Shown: positions 7,760-15,260 of the stretch, one piece after another
Position numbering within the stretch: the stretch's first letter is position 1
How the letters are laid out: each line of letters begins with the position of its first letter
NCBI GenBank assembly: GCA_944381085.1
Contig: CALWJX010000018.1
Coordinates: 1 to 46,706 of the forward strand
Source of the DNA: an uncultured Clostridia bacterium
Lineage (GTDB): Bacteria > Bacillota > Clostridia > Oscillospirales > CAG-272
Length of the DNA stretch: 46,706 bases
Direction of reading: 5' to 3'
Notes under the pieces: generated by a model
Databases searched by the model: none
What the model was told of the DNA's origin: nothing
The model's input: the letters and a program-made list of their open reading frames with translations, nothing else
Translations under genes and position numbers: made by a program

Positions 7760-8110
7760 TTATCTGTTTGCTTCAAGTTCCCATGGCCAGGGACTTTTAA
7801 TCCAGTTCCACTCGCGCTCGCTGTCGTTTCCGTAAGCGGTGAGCGGACCGCATGCCGCCTGATATTTCGCGACAAGCTCTTCTTTCATTTTTCTCAGTTT
7901 ATGGTAATATTCAAGCGCTTCTGTCGAGCACGGATAAACATCGAGAAAAAGGATCGTTTCCACAAGTGAAAAATCTATTTTCCTGATTTTGTCAAGCAAC
8001 GAGGCGCAGTCGCCCTGAGAATTGTTGCAGCCGCAGCCGCAACCGCCTCTTTCGTTTCTTTCCGACCTGTCCATTCTGTTCGCTCTTTCCATTCTGTCCA
8101 TTCTTTCCAT
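7760..8110 (-). CDS. cotJB: Spore coat protein CotJB
   Basis: 116 aa. Residues about 37-116 are the CotJB domain (LLDKIRKIDFSLVETILFLD, DVYPCSTEALEYYHKL, and the typical ending WIKSPWPWELE). An unusual N-terminal extension of about 35 residues comes first, with repeated Met-Asp/Glu-Arg-Met/Asn units and then a Cys-rich GGCGCGCNN stretch, not part of the domain. It sits three bases after cotJA and 20 before cotJC on the same strand, so all three are one operon. Confidence 0.93.
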   Translation of the reverse strand: MERMDRMERANRMDRSERNERGGCGCGCNNSQGDCASLLDKIRKIDFSLVETILFLDVYPCSTEALEYYHKLRKMKEELVAKYQAACGPLTAYGNDSEREWNWIKSPWPWELEANR

Positions 8111-8113
8111 AAC

Positions 8114-8515
8114 TTACCCCTTTCTGCAATTGCAGTCGCTGCCTTCAAAGGGAAGGTCAAGCTCCGAGAACATTGTTCCTCTTGAGAGGGCGGTGTCTTC
8201 TTTATATATATTTCTCCAAATCTGATATGGAGCGTATGCCATAGCGAGAGGATATTCATACAGTCCCCACCCCAGAGAAGAACATCCCTTGTTTTTACCC
8301 TCACAGCCGCAGGAATTTTCAAGGTTCTGCATCCTTGCCTCCCTGCTTTCGGGATTTGACATCCTTACGTCCCTGTTTTCGGGGTTTGACATTCTGTTTC
8401 TGTTATCTGCGGGTGAAAAATCGCCTATTGCAGCCGCGTTTGTCATTACACTGTGTGAAACTCCCGGAACACGACGCCGAAGACCGTCATATTGCCCGAA
8501 TCTTTCATTGTACAT
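8114..8515 (-). CDS. cotJA: Spore coat protein CotJA
   Basis: 133 aa from the ATG at 8515, which has GGAGG seven bases upstream; the frame stays open to 8695 but without a site. The C-terminal 45 residues are the CotJA domain (PLAMAYAPYQIWRN, then MFSELDLPFEG). Before it lies a low-complexity region in which a roughly 10-residue unit, RMSNPENRDV then RMSNPESREA then RMQNLENS, is repeated nearly three times. A Cys-rich CGCEG follows. First gene of cotJABC. Confidence 0.92.
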   Translation of the reverse strand: MYNERFGQYDGLRRRVPGVSHSVMTNAAAIGDFSPADNRNRMSNPENRDVRMSNPESREARMQNLENSCGCEGKNKGCSSLGWGLYEYPLAMAYAPYQIWRNIYKEDTALSRGTMFSELDLPFEGSDCNCRKG

Positions 8516-8664
8516 AAATTTACCTCCGTTTCCGCGTTTGCGGATATTTCTCATATCTTTTGAGTCTTTGTGCCTGACAATGCCGCTTTGCTTTCTCCGA
8601 CGGTGTATTGCTTTAGCAGCAACAGAACAGTAACGGGCGGAGAGGGTCTTGGCATTATCATTAT

Positions 8665-8673
8665 TACTATATG
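8665..8673 (-). promoter_or_regulatory. Possible sporulation-sigma -10 element upstream of cotJA
   Basis: CATATAGTA on the minus strand fits the mother-cell sigma -10 pattern CATAnnnTA, with an AC about 17 bases upstream. It lies 150 bases before cotJA. Weak evidence; sigma-E control of cotJ is known in Bacillus. Confidence 0.3.
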
Positions 8674-8716
8674 TCGGAAAATCGAAAAATGTCACATAAA
8701 GACGATTGCTTCTCTC

Positions 8717-8796
8717 AATTTGTTGCTAATGCAGCTTGCCGCAAATACAACTTGTTGCTAATGAAATTTGTCGATAATTAAACTTGTTTGCGCAGC
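8717..8796 (+). repeat. Five-copy 16-bp tandem repeat upstream of the polyamine promoter
   Basis: Units start at 8717, 8733, 8749, 8765 and 8781, each exactly 16 bases, with consensus AAYTTGTTGCTAATNA. Units 1 and 3 are the best conserved, unit 2 differs at several positions and unit 5 only keeps its first half. The array ends 24 bases before the -35 box at 8821, a position suited to a regulator binding array. It is also upstream of cotJA on the other strand. Confidence 0.75.
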
Positions 8797-8820
8797 GATA
8801 TTAAACTTTCGTAAAATGTA

Positions 8821-8849
8821 TTGACAAAAAGCGATGTTTGATATATAAT
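8821..8849 (+). promoter_or_regulatory. Sigma-A promoter of the polyamine operon leader
   Basis: TTGACA (8821-8826) and TATAAT (8844-8849) with a 17-base spacer, a perfect consensus. The start point would be near 8856, about 418 nt before the speA start codon. Confidence 0.92.
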
Positions 8850-8860
8850 TAAAGTGCTGT

Positions 8861-9107
8861 GAGTCTATAACAGAGTCATACACGCAATTTATACGGCCAC
8901 TCAACGGGTCTATACCGAAAAACCCATGAGTAATATCGGACGGACAGCCGGGGCCGCTGCCGATTGACGGGAATCACCGTCGTTATTGATTGAGTTAAAA
9001 GCTCAAATTTTATAAGTTGGTTACTTTATAACCCAATGCGTAATTTGCGCAGACTTGTGAAACGGTCAATAAAGAGTAGTAAAAGTTTATTGCTATATAG
9101 ACTCTGT
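8861..9107 (+). ncRNA. Structured multi-helix RNA domain in the speA leader, class unknown
   Basis: The ends pair over about 230 nt: GAGTCTATA (8861-8869) with TATAGACTC (9096-9104). Alternatively ACAGAGTC (8870-8877) pairs with GACTCTGT (9100-9107), so the two closures exclude each other. Inside are ACTCA-GGGT/ACCC-TGAGT (8899-8909 with 8921-8931), ATCGG-CAGC/GCTG-CCGAT (8935-8948 with 8956-8964), GACGG/CCGTC (8966-8970 with 8977-8981), TTGAG/CTCAA (8990-8994 with 9002-9006), TTGGTTA/TAACC(C)AA (near 9017-9035) and TGCG/CGCA (9037-9040 with 9048-9051). I compared it from memory with common riboswitch and ncRNA signatures and found no match. It could be a riboswitch aptamer or an independent small RNA. 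Confidence 0.65.
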
Positions 9108-9140
9108 AAAAACCTATCATGTTACATTATTAAAGGTTTT

Positions 9141-9163
9141 GCATGGATAATCCTTGCTTTTTT
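9141..9163 (+). terminator. Weak internal terminator-like hairpin in the speA leader
   Basis: GCA-T-GGA TAA TCC-T-TGC (9141-9157) is followed by six T. Upstream, AAAACCT/AGGTTTT (9109-9115 with 9134-9140) can pair, and AATCC can instead pair with GGGATT around 9167-9172. These are alternative structures of the kind seen in attenuators. Confidence 0.35.
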
Positions 9164-9220
9164 CGCCGGGATTGTTTTGCGGTACAGTACAGCCAATCGT
9201 CAAACCTGATAATCGTTTAA
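9143..9220 (+). CDS. Candidate 25-codon leader peptide upstream of speA
   Basis: An ATG at 9143 has AAAGG six bases upstream. It opens a 25-codon frame reading MDNPCFFRRDCF, then AVQYSQSSNLIIV, then TAA at 9218-9220. The stop overlaps the first bases of the terminator stem that begins at 9219. That geometry would let a ribosome on this frame influence the terminator, and the frame has two consecutive arginine codons (CGC CGG) in front of an arginine decarboxylase operon. It is short, so chance occurrence is possible. Conservation in relatives would decide. Confidence 0.4.
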   Translation: MDNPCFFRRDCFAVQYSQSSNLIIV

Positions 9221-9262
9221 CGGCACAAGTCGCGTAATAACGGCGTGTGCCGTTTTGTTTTT
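9219..9262 (+). terminator. Intrinsic terminator directly before speA (attenuator)
   Basis: AACGGCACA (9219-9227) pairs with TGTGCCGTT (9246-9254), followed by TTTTGTTTTT to 9262. The speA ribosome site (GAGG, 9263-9266) follows at once. Transcripts from the promoter at 8821 must read through it to express the operon. Confidence 0.85.
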
Positions 9263-9273
9263 GAGGTGTGAAA

Positions 9274-10722
9274 ATGAAGAAATCAGATCAAAACAGAGCG
9301 CCTATTTATGAGGCGCTGCAAAGATTCAGGGAAATGAGGGTCGTGCCGTTCGACGTTCCGGGACACAAGCACGGAAGAGGCAATCCCGAACTGACGGCGT
9401 TCCTCGGAGAACAATGTGTAAGCATCGACGTCAACAGCATGAAGCCTCTTGACAATCTCTGTCATCCGGTATCGGTCATACGGGACGCCGAGATGCTTGC
9501 CGCCGACGCCTTCGGCGCCGCGCACGCTTTTTTGATGGTTGGAGGAACCACAAGCTCGGTTCAGAGCATGGTGCTTTCTACCTGCAAGCGGGGAGACAAA
9601 ATAATACTGCCGAGAAATGTCCACAGAAGCGTGATAAACGCGTTGGTACTCTGCGGCGCCGTGCCGGTTTACGTAAATCCCGAGGTAGATACAAGGCTCG
9701 GAATTTCACTCGGTATGCAGAGAGAACAGGTCGCCAAAGCGATATCGGACAACCCGGACGCCGTCGCCGTACTCGTCAACAATCCCACATATTACGGAAT
9801 CTGTTCGGATCTGCGCGCCATAGTGAAAATGGCGCACGACGCCGGTATGCTTTGTCTTGCCGACGAAGCGCACGGCACGCACTTTTATTTCGGCGAAAAC
9901 ATGCCGGTATCCGCCATGGCGGCTGGCGCGGATATGGCGTCGGTCTCCATGCACAAAAGCGGCGGAAGTCTCACCCAATCCAGTCTGCTTTTAACCGGGG
10001 AAAATATCAACGCGGGCTATGTACGACAGATAATCAATCTGACGCAGACCACATCCGGCAGCTACCTTTTGATGTCAAGTCTCGATATCAGCCGCCGGAA
10101 TCTCGCTCTCAGAGGAAAAAAGGTCTTCTCAAGAGTGGTGGAAATGGCGGAGTACGCCAGAGAGGAGATAAACGCCATAGGGGGCTATTACGCCTTCGGG
10201 AAAGAACTTGTCAACGGCAATTCCATTAACGATTTTGACCCGACAAAGCTGAGTGTGCACACAAGAGATATCGGACTTGCGGGAATTGAGGTATACGACA
10301 TATTGCGCGACGATTACGACATACAGATAGAATTCGGAGATATAGGAAACATTCTCGCGTACCTTTCGATGGGAGACAGACCGCAGGAGCTCGAACGCCT
10401 TGTGAGCGCCCTTGCCGAAATACGCCGCCGTTATCAGAAGGACCCGAACGGTCTTCTGTCTCAGGAATACATCGCCCCCGAGGTCGTGGCGAGCCCGCAG
10501 GAGGCGTTTTACGCAAACAAAAAGAGTCTGCCGATAGAACAAAGCGTGGGCTGCGTCTGTTCGGAATTCGTCATGTGCTACCCTCCGGGCATTCCGATAC
10601 TTGCCCCCGGCGAGCGCATTACCAAGGAAATACTTGACTACATTGAATACGCAAAAATCAAAGGATGCTCCATGACGGGCCCCGAAGACCCCGACATCCT
10701 GAAAATCAATGTCCTGGCGTAG
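9274..10722 (+). CDS. speA: Arginine decarboxylase, fold-type I PLP (biosynthetic SpeA)
   Basis: 482 aa from the ATG at 9274, which has GAGG seven bases upstream; a GTG at 9268 overlaps that site. It is an Orn/Lys/Arg decarboxylase of the short Gram-positive type, lacking the N-terminal wing domain. Visible motifs are DVPGHKHGRGNP, VGGTTSSVQSM, DEAHGTHFYFGE (the PLP-binding Asp) and SMHKSGGSLTQSS, with Lys228 as Schiff-base lysine. Near the C-terminus, FVMCYPPGIPI is typical. It converts arginine to agmatine in the cytosol. First gene of a five-gene operon whose third gene is an agmatinase, which supports arginine rather than lysine as substrate. Confidence 0.92.
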   Translation: MKKSDQNRAPIYEALQRFREMRVVPFDVPGHKHGRGNPELTAFLGEQCVSIDVNSMKPLDNLCHPVSVIRDAEMLAADAFGAAHAFLMVGGTTSSVQSMVLSTCKRGDKIILPRNVHRSVINALVLCGAVPVYVNPEVDTRLGISLGMQREQVAKAISDNPDAVAVLVNNPTYYGICSDLRAIVKMAHDAGMLCLADEAHGTHFYFGENMPVSAMAAGADMASVSMHKSGGSLTQSSLLLTGENINAGYVRQIINLTQTTSGSYLLMSSLDISRRNLALRGKKVFSRVVEMAEYAREEINAIGGYYAFGKELVNGNSINDFDPTKLSVHTRDIGLAGIEVYDILRDDYDIQIEFGDIGNILAYLSMGDRPQELERLVSALAEIRRRYQKDPNGLLSQEYIAPEVVASPQEAFYANKKSLPIEQSVGCVCSEFVMCYPPGIPILAPGERITKEILDYIEYAKIKGCSMTGPEDPDILKINVLA

Positions 10723-10808
10723 AAATAACCATACACATATACGTCCGCAACAAAAAGAATAAATAAATCAAGATAATAATTGTCATACATAAAGGAAGGA
10801 TTGCGCAC

Positions 10809-11663
10809 ATGGAAATCTGGTTCAGCGAATTTCATGCCCCCGACGTCAAGCACAGCATACGGGTCAACCGCCATCTGTATTCGGAAATGAGCGATTACCA
10901 AAGAATAGATATATTCGACACCCCGGAGTTCGGGAGAGTTCTGACTCTTGACGGAAATGTAGTACTCACCGAACGCGACGAATTTATATACGACGAAATG
11001 ATTACCCACATCCCCATGGCGGTTCATCCCGATATCCAAGACGTGCTTGTGATAGGCGCGGGAGACGGAGGGGTCGTAAAGGAGCTGGCAAGGTATGACT
11101 GCATAAAGCGCATAGACCTTGTGGAAATGGACCCGATGGTTCTTGAGGCTTGTCGGATATATCTGCCGGAAAACGCCAGCAAGCTCGACGACTTCCGTGT
11201 CAATATCTATTTTGACAATGCTCTGCGTTTCATACGCAGATGCAAGGACGAGTACGACCTTATCATAGTCGACTCAACAGACCCGTTCGGACCGTCCGAG
11301 GGATATTTTACCCGGGAGTTTTACGGTATCTGCTACAACGCGCTGCATGACGACGGAATCATGGTGAATCAGCAAGGAAGTCCCTTTTTCAAGCATGACG
11401 CAGAAGCGATGCAGAGAAGTCATCAGAGGATAGTAAAGCTCTTCCCTGTCAGCCGCGTATATCAGGCGCATATTCCCACATACGCCGCCGGCTATTGGCT
11501 TTTCGGATTTTCAAGCAAAAAATATCACCCGATAAACGATCTTGACGCACGACGTTGGGAAAGTCTCGGACTTGACACACAATATTACACGACCAAACTG
11601 CACGTCGGCGCGTTTTATCTGCCCGCGTTTCTTGAAAAAATGCTCATGGAGGTGGAAAAATGA
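10809..11663 (+). CDS. speE: Spermidine synthase family aminopropyltransferase
   Basis: 284 aa. The N-terminal beta domain has FDTPEFGRVLTLDGNVVLTE. The Rossmann core carries VLVIGAGDGGVVKE (binding decarboxylated SAM), then DLVEMDP, and the catalytic DSTDPFGPSEGYF. GGAAGGA lies eight bases before the ATG. The stop overlaps the agmatinase start by four bases. The enzyme adds an aminopropyl group from decarboxylated SAM to putrescine or a related amine. No SAM decarboxylase (speD) lies in this operon, although a second spermidine route (genes 12533-15006) does, so its true acceptor is open; thermospermine or spermine formation is possible. Confidence 0.9.
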   Translation: MEIWFSEFHAPDVKHSIRVNRHLYSEMSDYQRIDIFDTPEFGRVLTLDGNVVLTERDEFIYDEMITHIPMAVHPDIQDVLVIGAGDGGVVKELARYDCIKRIDLVEMDPMVLEACRIYLPENASKLDDFRVNIYFDNALRFIRRCKDEYDLIIVDSTDPFGPSEGYFTREFYGICYNALHDDGIMVNQQGSPFFKHDAEAMQRSHQRIVKLFPVSRVYQAHIPTYAAGYWLFGFSSKKYHPINDLDARRWESLGLDTQYYTTKLHVGAFYLPAFLEKMLMEVEK

Positions 11664-12517
11664 TTGAAAAAAACACCGAATCCTTTATTGGCTGCGAGAG
11701 CGGCTACGAGGATTCAAAAATAGTTCTGTTCGGAGCGCCCTTCGACTCCACTACAAGCTTTCGCCCCGGAGCGCGCTTCGGTTCATCAGCAATAAGGCAC
11801 GAAAGTTTCGGGCTTGAGACATACAGTCCGTATCAGGACAAAGACCTTACGGACTGCCGGGTTTTTGACTGCGGTGACCTTGAGCTCTGTTTCGGTTCGG
11901 CAAAGTCGGCGCTTGACGACATAAAAAGCCGCGCGGAAGAAATTCTCAGCGACGGCAAGCTTCCGGTTTTAATCGGCGGAGAACATCTTGTGACGCTTGG
12001 AACGGTAAGGGCTGCCTACCCGAAGTACCCCGACATGCACATAATTCACTTTGACGCTCACGCGGATTTGCGGGACGATTATCTCGGCGCGAAACTTAGC
12101 CACGCCGCCGTAATCCGCCGGTGTCACGACATTCTCGGAGACGGCAGGATACATCAGTTCTGTATAAGAAGCGGAGATAAAACCGAGTTTGAATTCGCGA
12201 AAAAACACACCGACATGCACAGATTTGACTTTGACGGTCTTGAAAGTATTTGCCGTGAACTTAAAAGTAAACACACTCCGGTATATTTAACAATTGACCT
12301 TGACTGCCTTGACCCGTCAGTCTTCTGCGGCACCGGTACTCCAGAGGCGGGGGGAGTAAGTTTTACGCGGCTGCTTGAAGCTATCCTTACGGTCGCGCAA
12401 ACAAATATTATCGGCGCCGATATAAACGAGCTTGCCCCCATGCTTGACACCAGCGGAGCCTCAACCGCAGTTGCCTGCAAAATACTGAGAGAACTGATTT
12501 TAGCATTATATAAATAA
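11660..12517 (+). CDS. speB: Agmatinase / ureohydrolase
   Basis: 285 aa, normal for the arginase-agmatinase family. The binuclear manganese ligands are visible in GGEH (His109), HFDAHAD (about residues 130-136) and TIDLDCLDPS, followed by GTGTPEAGG. It starts inside the speE stop (ATGA). It should split agmatine to putrescine and urea. Because carboxynorspermidine-type genes follow, it might instead (or also) hydrolyse aminopropylagmatine to spermidine; the sequence alone does not decide. Confidence 0.92.
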   Translation: MIEKNTESFIGCESGYEDSKIVLFGAPFDSTTSFRPGARFGSSAIRHESFGLETYSPYQDKDLTDCRVFDCGDLELCFGSAKSALDDIKSRAEEILSDGKLPVLIGGEHLVTLGTVRAAYPKYPDMHIIHFDAHADLRDDYLGAKLSHAAVIRRCHDILGDGRIHQFCIRSGDKTEFEFAKKHTDMHRFDFDGLESICRELKSKHTPVYLTIDLDCLDPSVFCGTGTPEAGGVSFTRLLEAILTVAQTNIIGADINELAPMLDTSGASTAVACKILRELILALYK

Positions 12518-12532
12518 AAAAGGAGTATTAAA

Positions 12533-13792
12533 ATGAGCAGAGTATTAGTTATCGGCTGCGGCGGAGTCGCCGCTGTGGCTATAAGAAAATGTTGTCAGGC
12601 AAGCGAAATCTTTACCGACCTTTGCATAGCCAGCCGCACCGTTTCAAAATGCGAAGCGCTTGCAAAATCACTTGAATCAAAAACCAAGACAAAAATAACC
12701 ACCGCGAAGGTCAATGCGGACAATGTAGAGGAGGTCATAGAGCTTATCAATTCCTACAAGCCCGACCTTGTTATGAATATAGCGCTTCCCTATCAGGACC
12801 TTACCATAATGGACGCCTGCCTTGCCTGCGGCGTCAACTATATGGACACCGCAAACTATGAGCCCGAAGATACAGACAACCCCGAATGGAGGGCTATATA
12901 TGAAAAACGCTGCAAGGAATCCGGATTTTCGGCATACTTTGATTACAGCTGGCAGTGGGCATACCGGGATAAATTCAAAAACGCGGGGCTTACCGCCCTG
13001 CTCGGATGCGGCTTCGACCCCGGTGTGACACAGGCTTACTGCGCTTACGCCAAAAAGCATGAATTCGATACCATAGACACCATCGATATTCTTGACTGCA
13101 ACGGCGGCGACCACGGATATCCGTTTGCGACCAACTTCAATCCGGAAGTAAATCTCCGCGAGGTCTCCGCGCCGGGAAGCTATTGGGAAAACGGGCATTG
13201 GGTAGAAATCCCCGCCATGAGCATAAAGCGCGAATACAATTTTGACTCTGTGGGACAGAAGGATATGTATCTTCTCCATCACGAGGAGATAGAGTCGCTG
13301 GCGCTTAATATTCCCGAAGTCAGGAGAATACGCTTTTTTATGACCTTCGGTCAAAGCTATCTTACGCACATGAAATGCCTTGAAGATGTAGGTATGCTCT
13401 CAACCACGCCGATTAATTTTGAAGGTCACGAAATCGTTCCGATAAAGTTTTTAAAAGCACTGCTGCCCGACCCCGCAAGCCTCGGTCCCCGCACACACGG
13501 AAAAACCAATATCGGTTGTATCTTTACCGGAAAAAAAGACGGAAAGGACAAGTCTTATTACATTTACAACGTATGCGACCATCAGGAGTGCTACAAAGAG
13601 GTTGAAAGTCAGGCGATAAGCTATACGACCGGCGTGCCCGCGATGTGCGGCGCAATGATGTTGCTTACCGGAAAGTGGAACAAAGCCGGCGTATTCAACG
13701 TCGAGGAATTTGACCCCGACCCGTTCCTTGACGCTCTCGAAAAATACGGTCTTCCCAAAAAAGAAAGCCGCGACCCCGTTTTGGTTGAGTGA
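12533..13792 (+). CDS. Carboxynorspermidine dehydrogenase (saccharopine dehydrogenase family)
   Basis: 419 aa. The N-terminal Rossmann motif VLVIGCGGVAAVAIRK binds NAD(P)H. The rest follows the LYS9/saccharopine-dehydrogenase-like enzymes that condense aspartate semialdehyde with a diamine, with typical YMDTANYEPED and LLGCGFDPGVTQAYCAYA. An AAGGAG site stands before the ATG, 15 bases after speB. Its stop (TGA) overlaps the ATG of the decarboxylase. With nspC it makes the SAM-independent aminopropyl transfer: putrescine gives carboxyspermidine, or agmatine gives carboxyaminopropylagmatine. Substrate choice is inference. Confidence 0.88.
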   Translation: MSRVLVIGCGGVAAVAIRKCCQASEIFTDLCIASRTVSKCEALAKSLESKTKTKITTAKVNADNVEEVIELINSYKPDLVMNIALPYQDLTIMDACLACGVNYMDTANYEPEDTDNPEWRAIYEKRCKESGFSAYFDYSWQWAYRDKFKNAGLTALLGCGFDPGVTQAYCAYAKKHEFDTIDTIDILDCNGGDHGYPFATNFNPEVNLREVSAPGSYWENGHWVEIPAMSIKREYNFDSVGQKDMYLLHHEEIESLALNIPEVRRIRFFMTFGQSYLTHMKCLEDVGMLSTTPINFEGHEIVPIKFLKALLPDPASLGPRTHGKTNIGCIFTGKKDGKDKSYYIYNVCDHQECYKEVESQAISYTTGVPAMCGAMMLLTGKWNKAGVFNVEEFDPDPFLDALEKYGLPKKESRDPVLVE

Positions 13793-15006
13793 TGAATATG
13801 AGAACAGACAACAGACCGGCGTTTTCTTCCCTTAAAGGCAAGTCGCCTGAGGAGATATTCGGGGCGCTGCCCACTCCATGTTATGTCATAGACGAGTCCG
13901 CGCTCATTCATAACTGCAAAATACTGAAATCGGTTATGAATAATACCGGATGTAAAATTCTGCTCGCGCAAAAGGCGTTTTCCAACTTTGATTTTTATCC
14001 CTTGCTTTCGGAATATCTCTCCGGTACGGAAGCAAGCGGACTTTTTGAAGCGAGACTCGGAAAGGAAAAAATGCCTTCCGGCGAGGTGCATGTATTTTGC
14101 GGGGCGTACAGGGAAAAAGATTTTGACGAGCTGCAAAAGTACGCGGACCATATTGTTTTCAATTCTCCCGGACAGCTGAAAAAATTCGGTGCAAAAGCCA
14201 AAATAAACGGTAAAAGCATAGGACTGCGAATCAACCCCGAATGTTCTACCCAAAACGGTCACGAGATATATGACCCGTGCGCTCCCGGCAGCCGGCTCGG
14301 CACGACACGCGAGCAATGGGACCGGAATATGACCCCCGAGCTACTTTACATGCTCGACGGAATTCACTTTCATACCCTCTGCGAGCAGAATTCCGACGCG
14401 CTTAAAACAACTCTTGAGGTAGTTGAAGAAAAATTCGGAGATGTTCTACCTAAAATGAAATGGCTGAATATGGGTGGCGGACATCATATTACAAAATCCG
14501 GATATGATATTGAAACACTTGAGAAATGTATCATTTATGCGCGGGAAAAATGGGGAGTTCAGGTTTATCTTGAACCCGGCGAGGCGGTGGCGCTGAACGC
14601 GGGTTATCTTGTGACACGTGTGCTTGACGTGGTAGAAAACAGCGGAATAAAAACCGCCGTAACAGACGCGAGCGCCTCGTGTCATATGCCGGACGTCATC
14701 GAAATGCCATACACTCCCCCGCTGTTCGGCGCGGATAATGATAACCTTAAGGGTGAAATTTACCGCATCGGAGGACCTACCTGCCTGTCCGGAGATTTGG
14801 TCGGCGAGTATTCCTTTGATTCCCCGCCCCGTGAAAACGACATTCTGGTTTTCGGAGATATGGCTATATATACTACCTGCAAAAACAACACCTTTAACGG
14901 AATGCCTCTGCCCGATATCTGGAAGCTGACAGCCGACGGTAAATTAATCAAACTCACCTGTTTCGGTTACAACGATTTTGAAAGCCGACTCGGACAATGT
15001 TTTTGA
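13792..15006 (+). CDS. nspC: Carboxynorspermidine decarboxylase
   Basis: 404 aa from the ATG at 13792, which shares a base with the preceding TGA; a GTG three bases earlier and an ATG six bases later are alternatives. It is a fold-type III (alanine-racemase-like) PLP decarboxylase. PLP Lys61 lies in LLAQKAFSNF; other motifs are HTLCEQNSD, NMGGGHHIT, LEPGEAVALNAGY, TDASASCHMPDV and GPTCLSGD with the active-site Cys. It removes CO2 from carboxyspermidine or a related compound, completing spermidine. Last gene of the operon; a strong terminator follows. Confidence 0.92.
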   Translation: MNMRTDNRPAFSSLKGKSPEEIFGALPTPCYVIDESALIHNCKILKSVMNNTGCKILLAQKAFSNFDFYPLLSEYLSGTEASGLFEARLGKEKMPSGEVHVFCGAYREKDFDELQKYADHIVFNSPGQLKKFGAKAKINGKSIGLRINPECSTQNGHEIYDPCAPGSRLGTTREQWDRNMTPELLYMLDGIHFHTLCEQNSDALKTTLEVVEEKFGDVLPKMKWLNMGGGHHITKSGYDIETLEKCIIYAREKWGVQVYLEPGEAVALNAGYLVTRVLDVVENSGIKTAVTDASASCHMPDVIEMPYTPPLFGADNDNLKGEIYRIGGPTCLSGDLVGEYSFDSPPRENDILVFGDMAIYTTCKNNTFNGMPLPDIWKLTADGKLIKLTCFGYNDFESRLGQCF

Positions 15007-15058
15007 ATTGTACAATTTTCCCGTAAATTTTTTTAAATATTTACTATAAAAAAATCAC

Positions 15059-15105
15059 AGCCCCAAACGGAAAACGGCTCGCCTGTTTTCCTTCGGGGCT
15101 TTTTT
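15059..15105 (+). terminator. Terminator of the polyamine operon
   Basis: AGCCCC (15059-15064) pairs with GGGGCT (15095-15100) around an inner GGAAAAC/GTTTTCC stem, then a run of T. It lies 50 bases after nspC. Confidence 0.9.
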
Positions 15106-15140
15106 GCGTCTTGCGACGTATGTCAAAATCGATCATTATA

Positions 15141-15168
15141 TTAACATTAATATATTTAAGCATAAAAT
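15141..15168 (+). promoter_or_regulatory. Possible promoter of the SOD-like gene
   Basis: TTAACA (15141-15146) and TAAAAT (15163-15168), spacer 16. Weaker than other promoters here but correctly placed between the operon terminator and the gene. Confidence 0.4.
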
Positions 15169-15228
15169 ATTTTAATAAATACCGCCATTTCGGTTTTAAA
15201 ATAACCCGCAAAATTACAAAGAAAGGAG

Positions 15229-15247
15229 ACTTTCGTTATACGAAAGT
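15229..15247 (+). promoter_or_regulatory. Perfect palindrome between Shine-Dalgarno and start of the SOD-like gene
   Basis: ACTTTCGT (15229-15236) and ACGAAAGT (15240-15247) are exact complements around TAT. AAAGGAG ends at 15228, immediately before it, and the ATG at 15261 lies 13 bases after it. The hairpin could bring the ribosome site and start codon together, or the DNA palindrome could be an operator. Confidence 0.55.
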
Positions 15248-15260
15248 TCAGATAAAAATC

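Noticed and set aside
8861..9107. Considered 6S RNA, RNase P, tmRNA, SRP RNA and T-box for the speA leader
   Set aside because: None of the hallmark sequences of these RNAs could be found (for example no T-box AGGGTGGNACCGCG, no tmRNA acceptor/T-arm), so it is left unclassified.
12677..13369. A 230-codon minus-strand frame inside the carboxynorspermidine dehydrogenase gene
   Set aside because: Antisense shadow of a well-supported gene; no family pattern.
15120..15260. Upstream extension of the SOD-like gene as a signal anchor
   Set aside because: In-frame ATG at 15120 lacks a ribosome site and follows a terminator by only 15 bases; the internal ATG at 15261 fits family length better.
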